A DNA stretch of 64,000 nt from Streptomyces sp. NBC_00510 (GCA_036013505.1 CP107851.1:1860001-1924000), one strand, 5' to 3'. Numbered from the stretch's first letter, positions 32,230 through 41,238 are shown. Program-made: numbers and translations. Notes: generated by a model not told the origin, from the letters alone.

Positions 32230-33663
32230 TCACCGGCCCTCGCGTCGCAGGCCTTCGCGGTCGACCGGCGGGAGGTACTCCCGCACCAGGCTCCGCTCCC
32301 ACCAGGCCCCGGTGGCCCGCAGGGTGCGCCGGTCGGTGAAGCGGTAGTGGTACAGGCGGGCCCGGACGTAGGTGGGCGGGGCGTGCGGGAAGGGGTTGCT
32401 GCGCAGCAGGCGCAGCGTGCGGGGGTCGTTCTCCAGGAGCTTGCCGACGAACGGGATGAACCAGCTCCACGCGTAGGCCGGGGAGATCCCGGCGAACCAC
32501 ATCAGCCAGTCCAGCCGCAGGTGGTACGGGGCGAACTGGCGGGGCAGCCGGTGCCGGTCGGTGGGCTTGCCCTTGAAGCCGTACTCCTTCCACACGGTGC
32601 CGGGGCCGGGTTCGGCGGCGTCGGTGCCCTCGACGACGACCTCCAGGCGCATCCGGTTGATGCTGCCGAAGGCGCCGTAGGAGTTGACCAGGTGCAGCCT
32701 GTTGAAGGAGACGTTCATCATCTGGCCGCGGGAGAGCAGGTTGCGGGCGGGCCAGTAGCTGAGGACGGCGACGAGGACGGTGGCGGCGATCACCAGGGCC
32801 GCGTACCAGGCGGGCGGGGGGACGGACGCCCCGGGCGGCGGCGCGGCCACGTACGAGCCGTCGAGCGCGGCGACGGCGAGGACGATGGTCAGCCAGTTCA
32901 GCCATGCGAAGTTGCCCGAGAGCACGAGCCACAGCTGGGTGGCGATGACGACGCAGGCGGCGATGCCCGCCACCGGTTGCGGGGTGAACAGGACGACGGG
33001 CACGACCAGCTGGGCGAAGTGGTTGGCGGCGGTCTCGGCCCGGTGCACTCCGCGCGGCAGGTGGTGGAAGAACCAGCTGAGCGGGCCGGGCATGGGCTGC
33101 GTCTCGTGGTGGTAGTACAGGCAGGTCAGGTCGCGCCAGCAGGCGTCGCCCCGCATCTTGATCAGTCCGGCGCCGAACTCGACGCGGAAGAGCAGCCAGC
33201 GCATCAGCCACAGGATCAGCACGGGCGGCCCGGTCTCGTCGTTGCCGAGGAACACCGCCAGGAAGCCGGCCTCCAGCAGCAGGGACTCCCAGCCGAACGC
33301 GTACCAGGTCTGGCCGACGTTGACGATCGACAGGTAGAGCAGCCACAGCACCGCCCAGACCAGCAGGGCGGCCCACAGCGGCACGAGGTCCGTGACGCCC
33401 GCGACGACGGCCGCGGACAGCGCGACGCCGCCCCACGCGAGGGCGGCGAAGAGGCGGTCGGAGTAGCGGAGGTGGAACAGGCTCGGCGCGTGGCGGAACG
33501 GCACGCGCCGCAGGAAGTCCGGGACGGGCAGCAGACCGTGCTCGCCGATGAGGGCGCGGAACTGGTTCGCGGCGGTGAGGAAGGCGACCAGGTAGAGCAC
33601 GCCGAGGCCGCGCTGGACGACGACGCGGCTCAGCCAGTAGTCGGGTGCCGTGAACCACTCCAT
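32230..33663 (-). CDS. Lipase maturation factor (LMF1-like) family membrane protein
   Basis: 477 residues with many hydrophobic segments in the first 330 residues and a soluble C-terminal domain. The start MEWFTAPDYWLSRVVVQRGL and the segments FRVEFGAGLIKMRGDACWRD and TCLYYHHETQPMPGPLSWFF match the LMF family; the C-terminal part has NSYGAFGSINRMRLEVVVEG. In vertebrates LMF1 aids lipase folding in the ER; bacterial members are of unknown role. ATG 33663 follows AGGGATGCGG. It stands alone among convergent and same-strand neighbours of no obvious link. Confidence 0.87.
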   Translation of the reverse strand: MEWFTAPDYWLSRVVVQRGLGVLYLVAFLTAANQFRALIGEHGLLPVPDFLRRVPFRHAPSLFHLRYSDRLFAALAWGGVALSAAVVAGVTDLVPLWAALLVWAVLWLLYLSIVNVGQTWYAFGWESLLLEAGFLAVFLGNDETGPPVLILWLMRWLLFRVEFGAGLIKMRGDACWRDLTCLYYHHETQPMPGPLSWFFHHLPRGVHRAETAANHFAQLVVPVVLFTPQPVAGIAACVVIATQLWLVLSGNFAWLNWLTIVLAVAALDGSYVAAPPPGASVPPPAWYAALVIAATVLVAVLSYWPARNLLSRGQMMNVSFNRLHLVNSYGAFGSINRMRLEVVVEGTDAAEPGPGTVWKEYGFKGKPTDRHRLPRQFAPYHLRLDWLMWFAGISPAYAWSWFIPFVGKLLENDPRTLRLLRSNPFPHAPPTYVRARLYHYRFTDRRTLRATGAWWERSLVREYLPPVDREGLRREGR

Positions 33664-33756
33664 GGCCGCATCCCTAGCGCCCCGCCGCGGCGTCCGCGAC
33701 CCGGCGGGGCGGCGGCGGGGCGAGGTTCATCCGATGGGACGTGGGCGGGCGGCGTG

Positions 33757-34539
33757 CTACTCGTGGTCGGCGACGAGGGAGAGCAGTCCGCCCTCCGGGT
33801 CGCGGATGCCCGCGACCCTGCCGTAGGCGCTGTCGAGGGGTTCGCCGGTCACCTCGCCGCCGAGGTCCTTGGCGAGCCGGACGGCCTCGTCGACGTCGGC
33901 GACGGTAAAGAAGACGTGCCACCGCGGTCGGACCTTGGGGTCGGCCGCCGCCTCGACGCCGCCGCCGCGGATGCCCGCGACGCTGTGCCCGTCGACGTAG
34001 AGGACGACGCGGTCGTTCTCCCATTCCACGACGTAGCGGGGTCCGCGCCGGTCCCAGTGGAAGACCTCGCCGTAGAACAGGGCCGCGGCGAAGGTGTCGC
34101 GGGTGCGCAGCTCGATCCAGGAGGGGGCGCCGTGCATCCGCAGCTTGCGGGCGGGGCCGTGCTCGCCCTCCCAGATGCCGAAGGAGGCGCCCATGGAGTC
34201 GGCCACCAGGGCCAGCCGCCCGGCGTCGAAGTCGAGCGGGCCCACGGCCACCGTGCCGCCGCGGTCGCGGATGTCGGAGGCGGTGGCGTCGGCGCTCTCC
34301 ACCCCGAAGTACGTGGTCCAGGACACCGAGGTCTCCCAGTCCCGGGCGATGGCCCCGATGCCGGCGACCTCCGTGCCGTTCACCAGTGCGCGTTCGTACG
34401 GGCCCCAGCGGGAGGGACCGGGTTCGAACTCCCAGCCGAGCAGTGGTCCGTAGAACGCCTTCGCCACGTCCAGGTCGCGTGCCATCAGGCTGACCCAGCA
34501 CGGGGCGCCCGCCACACAGCAGATCTTCGCGGTGGACAC
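33757..34539 (-). CDS. Two-domain VOC (glyoxalase-like) protein
   Basis: 260 residues in two glyoxalase-type halves: the first begins APCWVSLMARDLDVAKAFYG with LLGWEFEPG, the second begins GAPSWIELRTRDTFAAALFY with GEVFHWDRR and ends RDPEGGLLSLVADHE. Such duplicated VOC proteins bind small ligands or metals; no specific reaction is indicated. I chose GTG 34539 because AAGGAGG lies 8 to 14 bases upstream; a longer frame to 34638 would add residues with no family resemblance. Confidence 0.83.
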   Translation of the reverse strand: MSTAKICCVAGAPCWVSLMARDLDVAKAFYGPLLGWEFEPGPSRWGPYERALVNGTEVAGIGAIARDWETSVSWTTYFGVESADATASDIRDRGGTVAVGPLDFDAGRLALVADSMGASFGIWEGEHGPARKLRMHGAPSWIELRTRDTFAAALFYGEVFHWDRRGPRYVVEWENDRVVLYVDGHSVAGIRGGGVEAAADPKVRPRWHVFFTVADVDEAVRLAKDLGGEVTGEPLDSAYGRVAGIRDPEGGLLSLVADHE

Positions 34540-34683
34540 GTACCGGCCTCCTTGTCCTGCCCCGTTCCCAGAATGGCGGCAGCGGGTCCGGGAGGCATCT
34601 TCGGCGGTCCGTCGTACGTACCGGTGGGCGGGCGCCATGTGCGCCGGGGTGGTGCGCTTCTGCTCCGGCGCCTCTGCTCCGGC

Positions 34684-35088
34684 TCAGTGGCCGAACAGGT
34701 GCATGCCCCGGCGGCGGGCGGACGCCGTGGGGGTCTTCGTGGTCGTGACCGTGTCGTCGGGGGTCCCGGTGGTGACGGTCGGAGCGGTGGCGGTCGGGGC
34801 GGTGGCGTCGGGCGCCGTCTCGGCGGCCCGGGCCCGGCGGCGCAGCCGGCGCAGCTCCGCGCGGCGGCTGCGCTCGCGTCCGGCGCCGGCCAGGGCGATG
34901 ACCGAGGCCAGGCAGAACACCAGGGCGAGCGCGAGACCGGCGAGGAACGCGCCGAGGGTGTTGACGGTGGCGATGTCCGAGCCGAACAGCGTCACGGTGT
35001 AGTCGGGTCCTCCGCCGAGGTTCTCCGCGATCAGGAGTCCGGTGAAGGCGGCGGTGGCGCCCATGAGCACGAATCCCAGCAGCAGCAT
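34684..35088 (-). CDS. Small membrane protein of unknown function
   Basis: 134 residues. Two hydrophobic segments (MLLLGFVLMGATAAFTGLLI, and one from about 44 to 65, LGAFLAGLALALVFCLASVI) flank a short loop; the rest is a basic helix (Arg-rich, RRAELRRLRRRARAAE) and a Thr/Pro-rich tail. It resembles LapA-like small envelope proteins in layout but not clearly in motif. ATG 35088 follows GAGGAGG; an upstream GTG/ATG frame is not supported. PolX begins 62 bases upstream on the same strand. Confidence 0.7.
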   Translation of the reverse strand: MLLLGFVLMGATAAFTGLLIAENLGGGPDYTVTLFGSDIATVNTLGAFLAGLALALVFCLASVIALAGAGRERSRRAELRRLRRRARAAETAPDATAPTATAPTVTTGTPDDTVTTTKTPTASARRRGMHLFGH

Positions 35089-35150
35089 CGTGTCCTCCTC
35101 GATGTCGGGCGTGGTAGGGGGCCCTCGCGCTGCGCCTACCCCGGGTACGG

Positions 35151-36884
35151 TCACGGATGCGTACGGCCGCCCTTGCGCAGGAAGCGCCGCAGCCGGGTGA
35201 GCGGCCAGGCGTTGACGACGTCGTCCTCGGTGAGCCAGCCCCGCTGGGCCGTACCGACGCCGTAGCGCATGAAGTCCAGGTGGACGGTGGAGTGCGCGTC
35301 GCTGTCGACGGCGAACTTCGCGCCGTGCCGGCGGGCCCGCAGGATCAGTTCGTCACCGAGGTCGAGCCGGTCGGGCTGGGCGTTGACCTCCAGCGCCGTG
35401 CCGGTGCGGGCGCAGGCGGCGAAGACCTCGTCGAGGTCGGCGTCGACACCCGGGCGCCTGCCCAGCAGCCGGGTGGTGGGGTGGCCGATGATGTTGACGT
35501 ACGGGTTCTCGGCCGCGCGCACCAGGCGCCGGGTGAGGGCGTCACGGTCCTGGTGGAAGTGGGAGTGGATCGAGGCCACGCACAGGTCGAAGCCGGCCAG
35601 GAACGCGTCCGGCCAGTCCACGCCCCCGTCGGGGCCGATGTTCAGTTCGGTGCCGTGCAGGACGCGCATGCCCTTGTGGGCGCGGTCCAGGCGGCGGGCC
35701 TCCGCGCGCTGGGCGAGGATCTTCCCGTCCGTCATGCGCTGCATGGACAGGTCGGGCGCGTGGTCGGTGACCGCGTAGTAGGCGTAGCCGCGCGCGGCCG
35801 CCGCCGCCACCATCTCCTCCAGGCCGGCGAGGCCGTCGGTGAGGTCGGTGTGGGTGTGCAGGTCACCGCGGACGGCGCGCAGCGCGAGCGGCTCGGGGAG
35901 CTCCCCTGCCAGGCCTGCCTGGATCTCGCCCCGGTCCTCGCGCAGGGTGGGCGGTATCCAGGGCAGCCCGAGGCGGGCGTAGACCTCCTCCTCGGTGCGG
36001 GAGACGACGCGCTCGCCGGTCGCGGTGTCGAAGAGCCCGTACTCGGAGAGCTTGAGGCCGTGGTGGACGGCCATCCCGCGGGTGCGGATGTTGTGGGCCT
36101 TGGAGCCGGTGAAGTACTGCAGCGCCGCGCCCCAGGAGTCGGGCGGCACGACCCGCAGGTCGACCTGGAGGCCCTTGGTGGTCCGGATCGAAGTCTTCTT
36201 CGCGCCCCGCACGATGACCTCGGCGGTGCCCGGCATCCGGGTGAACGCCTCCATGAAGGGCCCGGACCGCTCGGCGGCGACGAGGACGTCGACGTCGCCG
36301 ACCGTTTCCCGCATGCGGCGCAGCGAGCCGGCGTACGTGCAGCGCTCGCAACCGGGGAGCGCGGAGAGCTCGGCGACGACCTCCTCGGCGACCGCCGTGG
36401 CGACGTTCAGCGGGACCCGGCCGCCCGAGGACCGCATCAGGCCGATGCCGTGCAGGATGGTCTCCTCGGTGCGGGCGCCGAAGCCGGGCAGGTCGCGCAG
36501 GCGTTCGGCGTGGATGGCGTCGGCGAGTTCCTGCACCGAGGCGATGTGCAGCTCCCGGTAGAGCATCATGGCCCGCTTGGGGCCGAGCATCGGGATCGCG
36601 GTCATCTCCCGTACGCCGGCGGGGATGCGGGCGCGCAGTTCCTCGACGGCGGGGACGGTGCCGGTGCGCAGGTACTCGGAGACCTTCTCGGCCACGGACT
36701 TCCCCACGCCGGGTATCTTCCGCAGTCCCTTGTCGTCGAGCCGGGAGACGTCCTCGTGGTGGCCGCCGATGGCGCGGGCGGCCTTCTCGTAGGCGCGCGC
36801 CTTGTACGCGTCGCCGCCGGTGATCCGGATGAGGTCGGCGTACTCGCGGAGCAGGGCTTCGACCTCGTCGTTGGCCCTGGCCAT
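35151..36884 (-). CDS. polX: DNA polymerase X with PHP domain
   Basis: 577 residues, the bacterial PolX length. The N-terminal POLXc part holds helix-hairpin-helix motifs (KIPGVGKSVAEKVSEYL, DLPGFGARTEE) and a nucleotidyltransferase core with AGSLRRMRETVGDVDVLV supplying the metal-binding Asp pair. The C-terminal PHP domain (from about residue 335) has the metal ligands in RGDLHTHTDLTDG, TDHAP and IHSHFHQDRD, plus AKFAVDSDAHS. It should perform gap-filling repair synthesis with 3'-5' exonuclease or AP-site activity from the PHP domain. ATG 36884 follows GGAAGGGG. Confidence 0.94.
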   Translation of the reverse strand: MARANDEVEALLREYADLIRITGGDAYKARAYEKAARAIGGHHEDVSRLDDKGLRKIPGVGKSVAEKVSEYLRTGTVPAVEELRARIPAGVREMTAIPMLGPKRAMMLYRELHIASVQELADAIHAERLRDLPGFGARTEETILHGIGLMRSSGGRVPLNVATAVAEEVVAELSALPGCERCTYAGSLRRMRETVGDVDVLVAAERSGPFMEAFTRMPGTAEVIVRGAKKTSIRTTKGLQVDLRVVPPDSWGAALQYFTGSKAHNIRTRGMAVHHGLKLSEYGLFDTATGERVVSRTEEEVYARLGLPWIPPTLREDRGEIQAGLAGELPEPLALRAVRGDLHTHTDLTDGLAGLEEMVAAAAARGYAYYAVTDHAPDLSMQRMTDGKILAQRAEARRLDRAHKGMRVLHGTELNIGPDGGVDWPDAFLAGFDLCVASIHSHFHQDRDALTRRLVRAAENPYVNIIGHPTTRLLGRRPGVDADLDEVFAACARTGTALEVNAQPDRLDLGDELILRARRHGAKFAVDSDAHSTVHLDFMRYGVGTAQRGWLTEDDVVNAWPLTRLRRFLRKGGRTHP

Positions 36885-37013
36885 GTGGAGCCCCTTCCCG
36901 TGGCACGCCGTGGGCTAACGCCCGGGGCCGTCCTTCCCCTCGCGGCCCGCGGGGCGATGAGGCACCGTGGAGGGGCGGCGGAGCCGCCCGTTCCCACCGA
37001 TCAGGGAGGACCC

Positions 37014-37229
37014 ATGACCGACCACACGTACCGGGTGACCGAGATCGTCGGCTCGTCCAGCGAGGGCCTGGACGCCGCCATCCGCAACGGGCTGAGCCGT
37101 GCCTCGGAGACCCTGCGCAACCTCGACTGGTTCGAGGTGACGCAGATCCGCGGTCACCTGGCGGACGGGCAGGTCGGGCACTTCCAGGTCGGGCTGAAGG
37201 TCGGCTTCAGGATCGAGGGGAACGACTGA
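37014..37229 (+). CDS. Dodecin (flavin-binding protein)
   Basis: 71 residues, the dodecin length. TYRVTEIVGSSSEGLDAAIR and NLDWFEVTQIRGHLADGQVG match the family; Trp in DWFEV is the flavin-stacking residue. Dodecins form hollow dodecamers that store riboflavin, FMN or CoA. ATG 37014 follows AGGGAGGA. The gene is preceded by the divergent PolX gene and followed by an octamer repeat full of stop codons. Confidence 0.94.
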   Translation: MTDHTYRVTEIVGSSSEGLDAAIRNGLSRASETLRNLDWFEVTQIRGHLADGQVGHFQVGLKVGFRIEGND

Positions 37230-37252
37230 GCGACTGAGCGACTGAGCGACTG
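37223..37252 (+). repeat. CGACTGAG octamer repeat at the dodecin stop codon
   Basis: CGACTGAG occurs three times in a row (37223-37246), followed by CGACTG. The first copy contains the dodecin stop TGA. With an 8-base period, the TGA recurs in all three frames, so slippage would not extend the protein. Confidence 0.85.
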
Positions 37253-37322
37253 TCGTACCCGTCGGGCAGCATGGGTCCCACCGGTGCCGGCACCGGGCGG
37301 GCCACTTCGACGGAGGCACACC

Positions 37323-37772
37323 ATGGTCGCGTTCCAGCTCACGATCGACTGCGCGGATCCCGGGGCGCAGGCGCGCTTCTGGGCGCACGCGCTGCGCTAC
37401 CGGATGGAGGACGCCCCGGACGGCTTCCCCACCTGGCGGGAGTACTGGCTCTCCGTCGGCGTGCCGGAGGAGGAGCTCGGCGACGGGGAGTGCTGCGACT
37501 CCATAGTGGACCCGGAGGGTGACGGGCCCCGGATCTGGTTCCAGCAGGTGCCCGAGGGCAAGGTGGTCAAGAACCGGCTGCACCTCGACGTCAAGGTGGG
37601 CGGCAAGCGGGCCGAGGTCCCCCTGGAGACCCGCAGGGAGCGGGTCGAGGCCGAGGTCGGCCGGCTGGTCGCGGCGGGGGCCTCCCGGCTGCGCGTGCTC
37701 GCCCAACCGGGCGTGGACCACTACGGGGTGGTGATGCGGGACCCGGAGGGCAACGAGTTCTGCGTGGCGTAG
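37323..37772 (+). CDS. VOC family protein (glyoxalase-like)
   Basis: 149 residues, single glyoxalase/bleomycin-type domain of the DUF4265-like/VOC branch: FQLTIDCADPGAQARFWAHA, a YWLSVGVPEEE region, and the closing VVMRDPEGNEFCVA. NRLHLDVKVGG supplies a conserved His. Function is not specified by sequence; relatives are often annotated as glyoxalase or fosfomycin-type enzymes without proof. ATG 37323 is chosen because the fold begins at VAFQL; a start at 37284 adds unrelated residues. Next gene on the strand is DJ-1-like, 128 bases downstream. Confidence 0.85.
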   Translation: MVAFQLTIDCADPGAQARFWAHALRYRMEDAPDGFPTWREYWLSVGVPEEELGDGECCDSIVDPEGDGPRIWFQQVPEGKVVKNRLHLDVKVGGKRAEVPLETRRERVEAEVGRLVAAGASRLRVLAQPGVDHYGVVMRDPEGNEFCVA

Positions 37773-37808
37773 CCGGTGCCCGGCCCGCCGGACCGCCTTG
37801 CCTGCCCC

Positions 37809-37826
37809 AAATGGCGCATTTAGGCT
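37809..37826 (+). promoter_or_regulatory. Palindrome and -10 box upstream of the DJ-1-like gene
   Basis: AAATG-GCG-CATTT (37809-37821) abuts TAGGCT (37821-37826). This AT-rich island in GC-rich DNA looks like a promoter with a small operator, about 75 bases before the ATG at 37901. Confidence 0.5.
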
Positions 37827-37900
37827 CGAACCGACGGGGTGCCACAGCGGTGTCGACCGCCGCGACGAGCACCGAATCCCGCAGGGAAGAGGGCAGTGGC

Positions 37901-38608
37901 ATGCCTGCGACCAAGAAGATCCTGGTCATCGTGACCAACGTCGACGAGTACGAGAAGGTCGGCATGCGCACCGGGCTGTGGCTCGGGGAACTGACGCACT
38001 TCTGGGACGTGGTCGAGCAGGACGGCTACACCATGGACATCGCCAGTCCGGCCGGCGGCAAGGTCCCCCTCGACCCGGAGAGCCTCTCCCACGAGGTGCT
38101 GGGGGAGCTCGGCACCGGCGGGCACTACGCCGACCGCGAGTACATGGACCTCCTCGAGGACACGTTGCCGATCACCGACGTGAACCTCGAGGACTACGAC
38201 GCCATTTACCTCACCGGCGGCCACGGCGTGATGTTCGACTTCCCGCAGAGCCGGGAACTGGAGGACCTGATGGCCAGGTTCTACGAGTCGGGCCGGATCG
38301 TGTCCACGGTCTGCCACGGCGCGACGGGTCTGCTCAACGTGACGCTGAGCAGCGGCGAACCGCTGGTCCGGGGCAGGCGGGTGACCGGATTCTCGTGGCC
38401 CGAGGAGGAACTCGCGCACCGGGCCGAGGCGGTGCCGTACAGCCTCCAGGAGGAGCTGAAGAAGCTCGGCGCCGACTACTCCATGGCCAGGCGGCCGTTC
38501 GACACCTACGTCGTCGAGGACGGACGGCTGATCACCGGCCAGAACCCGGGCAGCGCCCGCGCGGTCGCGGAGGCGGTCGTCCGGCAGCTGGAAGACGCCC
38601 AGCGTTAG
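37901..38608 (+). CDS. DJ-1/PfpI family protein (class I glutamine amidotransferase-like)
   Basis: 235 residues of the DJ-1/ThiJ/PfpI fold. The nucleophile elbow is VSTVCHGATG (Cys followed by His-Gly), and a conserved stretch reads AIYLTGGHGVMFDFPQ. This combination resembles Hsp31/GATase1-like proteins of the glyoxalase III type, but activity is unproven. ATG 37901 follows GAAGAGGG; an in-frame ATG at 37811 lies inside the palindromic promoter. Its 3' end overlaps the convergent MFS gene by four bases. Confidence 0.88.
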   Translation: MPATKKILVIVTNVDEYEKVGMRTGLWLGELTHFWDVVEQDGYTMDIASPAGGKVPLDPESLSHEVLGELGTGGHYADREYMDLLEDTLPITDVNLEDYDAIYLTGGHGVMFDFPQSRELEDLMARFYESGRIVSTVCHGATGLLNVTLSSGEPLVRGRRVTGFSWPEEELAHRAEAVPYSLQEELKKLGADYSMARRPFDTYVVEDGRLITGQNPGSARAVAEAVVRQLEDAQR

Positions 38609-39891
38609 GCGCGTGCCGGGGCGGCGATCCGCAGGAACGGGACGAGCGCCGCGGCCGCGACGACCGCGAGGACCGCGAACACCAGCCGGGGGCCGCCCAG
38701 TTCGGCCAGCACGCCGGCCAGGGCGGCGCCGAGCGGCATGGCGCCCCAGCTGAACAGTCTGCTGACCGCGCTGTAGCGGCCCATCATGTGCTCCGGCACG
38801 ATGTCCTGGGCGATCGTACGGGCGTTGACCGCCCACAGGGTGCCGCCCATGCCGCCGAGGAAGGCGCCGGCGGCCACCGGCCAGAAGGCGGTGGTCAGCG
38901 CGGGCAGCGCCATCATCGCGGCGGTGCCGGCGATGTCGGCGGACATCGCACCGCGGCGGCCCAGCAGCCGGTTGACCCGGCCGACGGTGAGCGCGCCGGT
39001 CAGCCCGCCCACGCCGAGGGCGCTGAGCAGCAGCCCGTACCGCCCGGCGTCCAGGCCCATCGTGTGGGTCGCGTGCAGGGGCATCAGCGCCAGCCACGCA
39101 CCCCAGCAGGAGCACAGGACGGTGAGGACCAGCGAGAGGGTGCGCAGCAGGTCGTGCCGCCACAAGTGGCGCAGGCCCTCGGCGATCTGCGTGCGGACGG
39201 GGGCGGGGGCGCGGTCCGCCGCCGCACCCGTGCCGCGTGCCCCGGCCACCCGCCCGGCGAGCAGGAACAGGGCGAGCGAGGCGAGCGCGTACGCGGCCCA
39301 GGTCGCGCCGAGCGCGAAACCGGTGCCCACGGCGATCAGCACCCCGCCGACGAGGGGGCCGCAGAACTCGTTGCACACGGTCTCGGCGCCGGTGATCCAC
39401 GCGTTGGCGCGTTCACGTCCGGCCGGGGGCACCACGGACGGTACGAGCGCCGCCTCCGCCGTCAGCGCCACCACCTCCGCGACGCCGAGGACGGCACCGG
39501 CCGCGCAGAGCACCCCGATGCCGAGCCCGCCGCCGGCGGCCGCCGCGAGGAGGCAGGCCACGGCCGCCATCCGCACGCCGCCCGCGGCCCACAGCAGCCC
39601 CCGGCGGTCGCGGCGGTCCACCAGGACGCCCACGGGGAGGGCGACCAGCAGCCAGGGCAGGGTGAGCGTCAGGGACACCGCCGTGACCTGCAGCGGCGAG
39701 CCGGAAGCCCGCGCCGCGAGCAGGGGCAGCGCCATCTTGGTCACCCCGTCGGCGAGATTGGTGACCGCGGTGAAGCCGACCAGCACGGCCGTGTTGCGGG
39801 TGCCCCGGGGGACCGTCGGCGGCGCGGTCGCGGGGGCGGCCTCCGGGCCGGCGCCGTCCTTCATCGGTGTGACGCGGGCGTGGTCCCCCAT
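38605..39891 (-). CDS. MFS transporter, enterobactin exporter (EntS)-like
   Basis: 428 residues with about twelve hydrophobic segments typical of the EntS/MFS_3 branch: VGFTAVTNLADGVTKMALPL early, then the cytoplasmic loop motif LPVGVLVDRRDRRGLLW and PLVGGVLIAVGTGFALGA. It should export a drug or metabolite driven by protons. ATG 39891 follows GGGGAG; a second ATG ten codons in (39864) is possible. A TAGAAT box on the minus strand (39939-39934) is a likely -10. Divergent from a CGNR regulator; the promoter region is flanked by a 10-bp inverted repeat. Confidence 0.86.
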   Translation of the reverse strand: MGDHARVTPMKDGAGPEAAPATAPPTVPRGTRNTAVLVGFTAVTNLADGVTKMALPLLAARASGSPLQVTAVSLTLTLPWLLVALPVGVLVDRRDRRGLLWAAGGVRMAAVACLLAAAAGGGLGIGVLCAAGAVLGVAEVVALTAEAALVPSVVPPAGRERANAWITGAETVCNEFCGPLVGGVLIAVGTGFALGATWAAYALASLALFLLAGRVAGARGTGAAADRAPAPVRTQIAEGLRHLWRHDLLRTLSLVLTVLCSCWGAWLALMPLHATHTMGLDAGRYGLLLSALGVGGLTGALTVGRVNRLLGRRGAMSADIAGTAAMMALPALTTAFWPVAAGAFLGGMGGTLWAVNARTIAQDIVPEHMMGRYSAVSRLFSWGAMPLGAALAGVLAELGGPRLVFAVLAVVAAAALVPFLRIAAPARA

Positions 39892-39911
39892 GCGAACTCC
39901 CCCTGCACTAA

Positions 39912-39960
39912 CCGGCTATCGGCTTCACCGGTCATTCTAACCGTCGTTCGCGATAGCCGG
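39912..39960. promoter_or_regulatory. Inverted repeat spanning the MFS/CGNR divergent promoters
   Basis: CCGGCTATCG (39912-39921) and CGATAGCCGG (39951-39960) are perfect complements with a 29-base spacer. TAGAAT (minus strand, 39939-39934) and TAGACT (plus, 39961-39966) are the likely -10 boxes. A dimeric regulator, perhaps the CGNR protein, could bind both arms and control both genes. Confidence 0.6.
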
Positions 39961-39986
39961 TAGACTTCGGCGACAGGAGGTGCCCC

Positions 39987-40526
39987 GTGCTCGAACCCCC
40001 GCCCGCCGCCGTCCTGGTGGAGGCCTTCGCCAACACCGTCGACCTCGACCTCGGCACGGACGACCTGGCCGCGCCGGACCGGTTGTCCGCCTTCCTCGCC
40101 TCCCGCCGCCTGCTCGACGACGGCACGCCGGTCACGCCCGGCGAGCACGACCGCGCCCTGCGCCTGCGGGCCGGCATCCGCGAGGTGCTGGGCGCCAACG
40201 TCGGCGACACCCCCGACCCGGGGGCCGTCGCGGCCGCCGACGAGGTGCTGCGGGGGCTGCCCGTCCACGTCGCGGTCGGCGAGGACCGGCCCGCACTGTC
40301 CCCCGCGCCGGGGCTGCCGCCCGTGGAAGGGGCGCTCGCCCGCATCGCCCTGGCCTGGAGCGCGCTGGTGATCACCGGCGACGCGGCGCGCCTCAAGCGC
40401 TGCGCCGAGCACACCTGCGGCTGGGTCTTCTGGGACGTCTCCAAGAACCGCAGCCGCCGCTGGTGCTCGATGCGTGTGTGCGGCAACCGCAACAAGGCAC
40501 GGGCGTACGCCGCCCGGCAGCGGTAA
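39987..40526 (+). CDS. CGNR zinc finger domain protein
   Basis: 179 residues. The N-terminal ABATE-type domain (about 1-130) is followed by the CGNR zinc finger near the C-terminus: CAEHTCGWVFWDVSKN then RRWCSMRVCGNRNKARAYAA, giving four zinc-binding Cys and the CGNR signature. These proteins are thought to bind DNA; the N-terminal domain probably senses a ligand. GTG 39987 follows a strong ACAGGAGGTG. Likely regulator of the divergent MFS exporter through the repeat in between. Confidence 0.9.
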   Translation: MLEPPPAAVLVEAFANTVDLDLGTDDLAAPDRLSAFLASRRLLDDGTPVTPGEHDRALRLRAGIREVLGANVGDTPDPGAVAAADEVLRGLPVHVAVGEDRPALSPAPGLPPVEGALARIALAWSALVITGDAARLKRCAEHTCGWVFWDVSKNRSRRWCSMRVCGNRNKARAYAARQR

Positions 40527-40677
40527 CCGCGCCGCGCGGACCCGGAACCGGGAGCGCCCGGGCACGGCCCGGCGATCGGATCCGCCCGTAGGCCGCCGCG
40601 CGGCGGGGCATGTTCCCGGTTGCGGGTCGTTGACGGGCGAAACAGCATGAAAGGGAGACCGATCTGGAGGTGGACCG

Positions 40678-41238
40678 GTGTCCTCACATGTTTCGGCGAA
40701 CACCGCGGCGGAATCCGGCGTACTGCCGGAGCGCGGCCCCGACCCCGTCCCGGTCACCCTGCACGTCAACGGGGAACGGCGGGCGGTGGACATCGAGCCC
40801 CGGGTGAGCCTGCTCGACGCGCTCCGCGAGCGCCTCGGGCTGACCGGCGCCAAGAAGGGCTGTGACCAGGGCACCTGTGGGGCCTGCACCGTGTTCGTGG
40901 ACGGGCGGCGCGTACTGGGCTGCCTGACGCTCGCCATCGCGTGCGAGGGCCACGAGGTCACCACGATCGAGGGCCTCGCGCGGGAGGGCCGGCTCGACCC
41001 GATGCAGGAGGCGTTCATCGCGCAGGACGCCTTCCAGTGCGGCTACTGCACCCCGGGGCAGATCATGTCGGCGGTGGCGCTGCTGCGGGAGGGGCACGCC
41101 TCTGATGACGCGGAGATCAAGGAGTGGATGAGCGGCAACATCTGCCGCTGCGCCGCGTACCCCAACATCCGTGCGGCGATCCGCGCGGTCCGCGACGCGG
41201 GCCCGGACACCGCTCCCGGAACCGGCAGCGGAGCGTGA
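40678..41238 (+). CDS. Molybdenum hydroxylase iron-sulfur subunit (PaoA-like)
   Basis: 186 residues with two [2Fe-2S] domains. The plant-type cluster is GCDQGTCGACTVFVDG with a distal Cys in RVLGCLTL; the second cluster has CGYCTPGQIM and CRCAAYPN. It passes electrons from the molybdenum centre to the FAD subunit. GTG 40678 follows CTGGAGG. It is the first of three genes; four bases separate its stop from the FAD subunit GTG. The N-terminus lacks an obvious twin-arginine signal, so the enzyme is cytoplasmic, unlike periplasmic E. coli PaoA. Confidence 0.93.
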   Translation: MSSHVSANTAAESGVLPERGPDPVPVTLHVNGERRAVDIEPRVSLLDALRERLGLTGAKKGCDQGTCGACTVFVDGRRVLGCLTLAIACEGHEVTTIEGLAREGRLDPMQEAFIAQDAFQCGYCTPGQIMSAVALLREGHASDDAEIKEWMSGNICRCAAYPNIRAAIRAVRDAGPDTAPGTGSGA

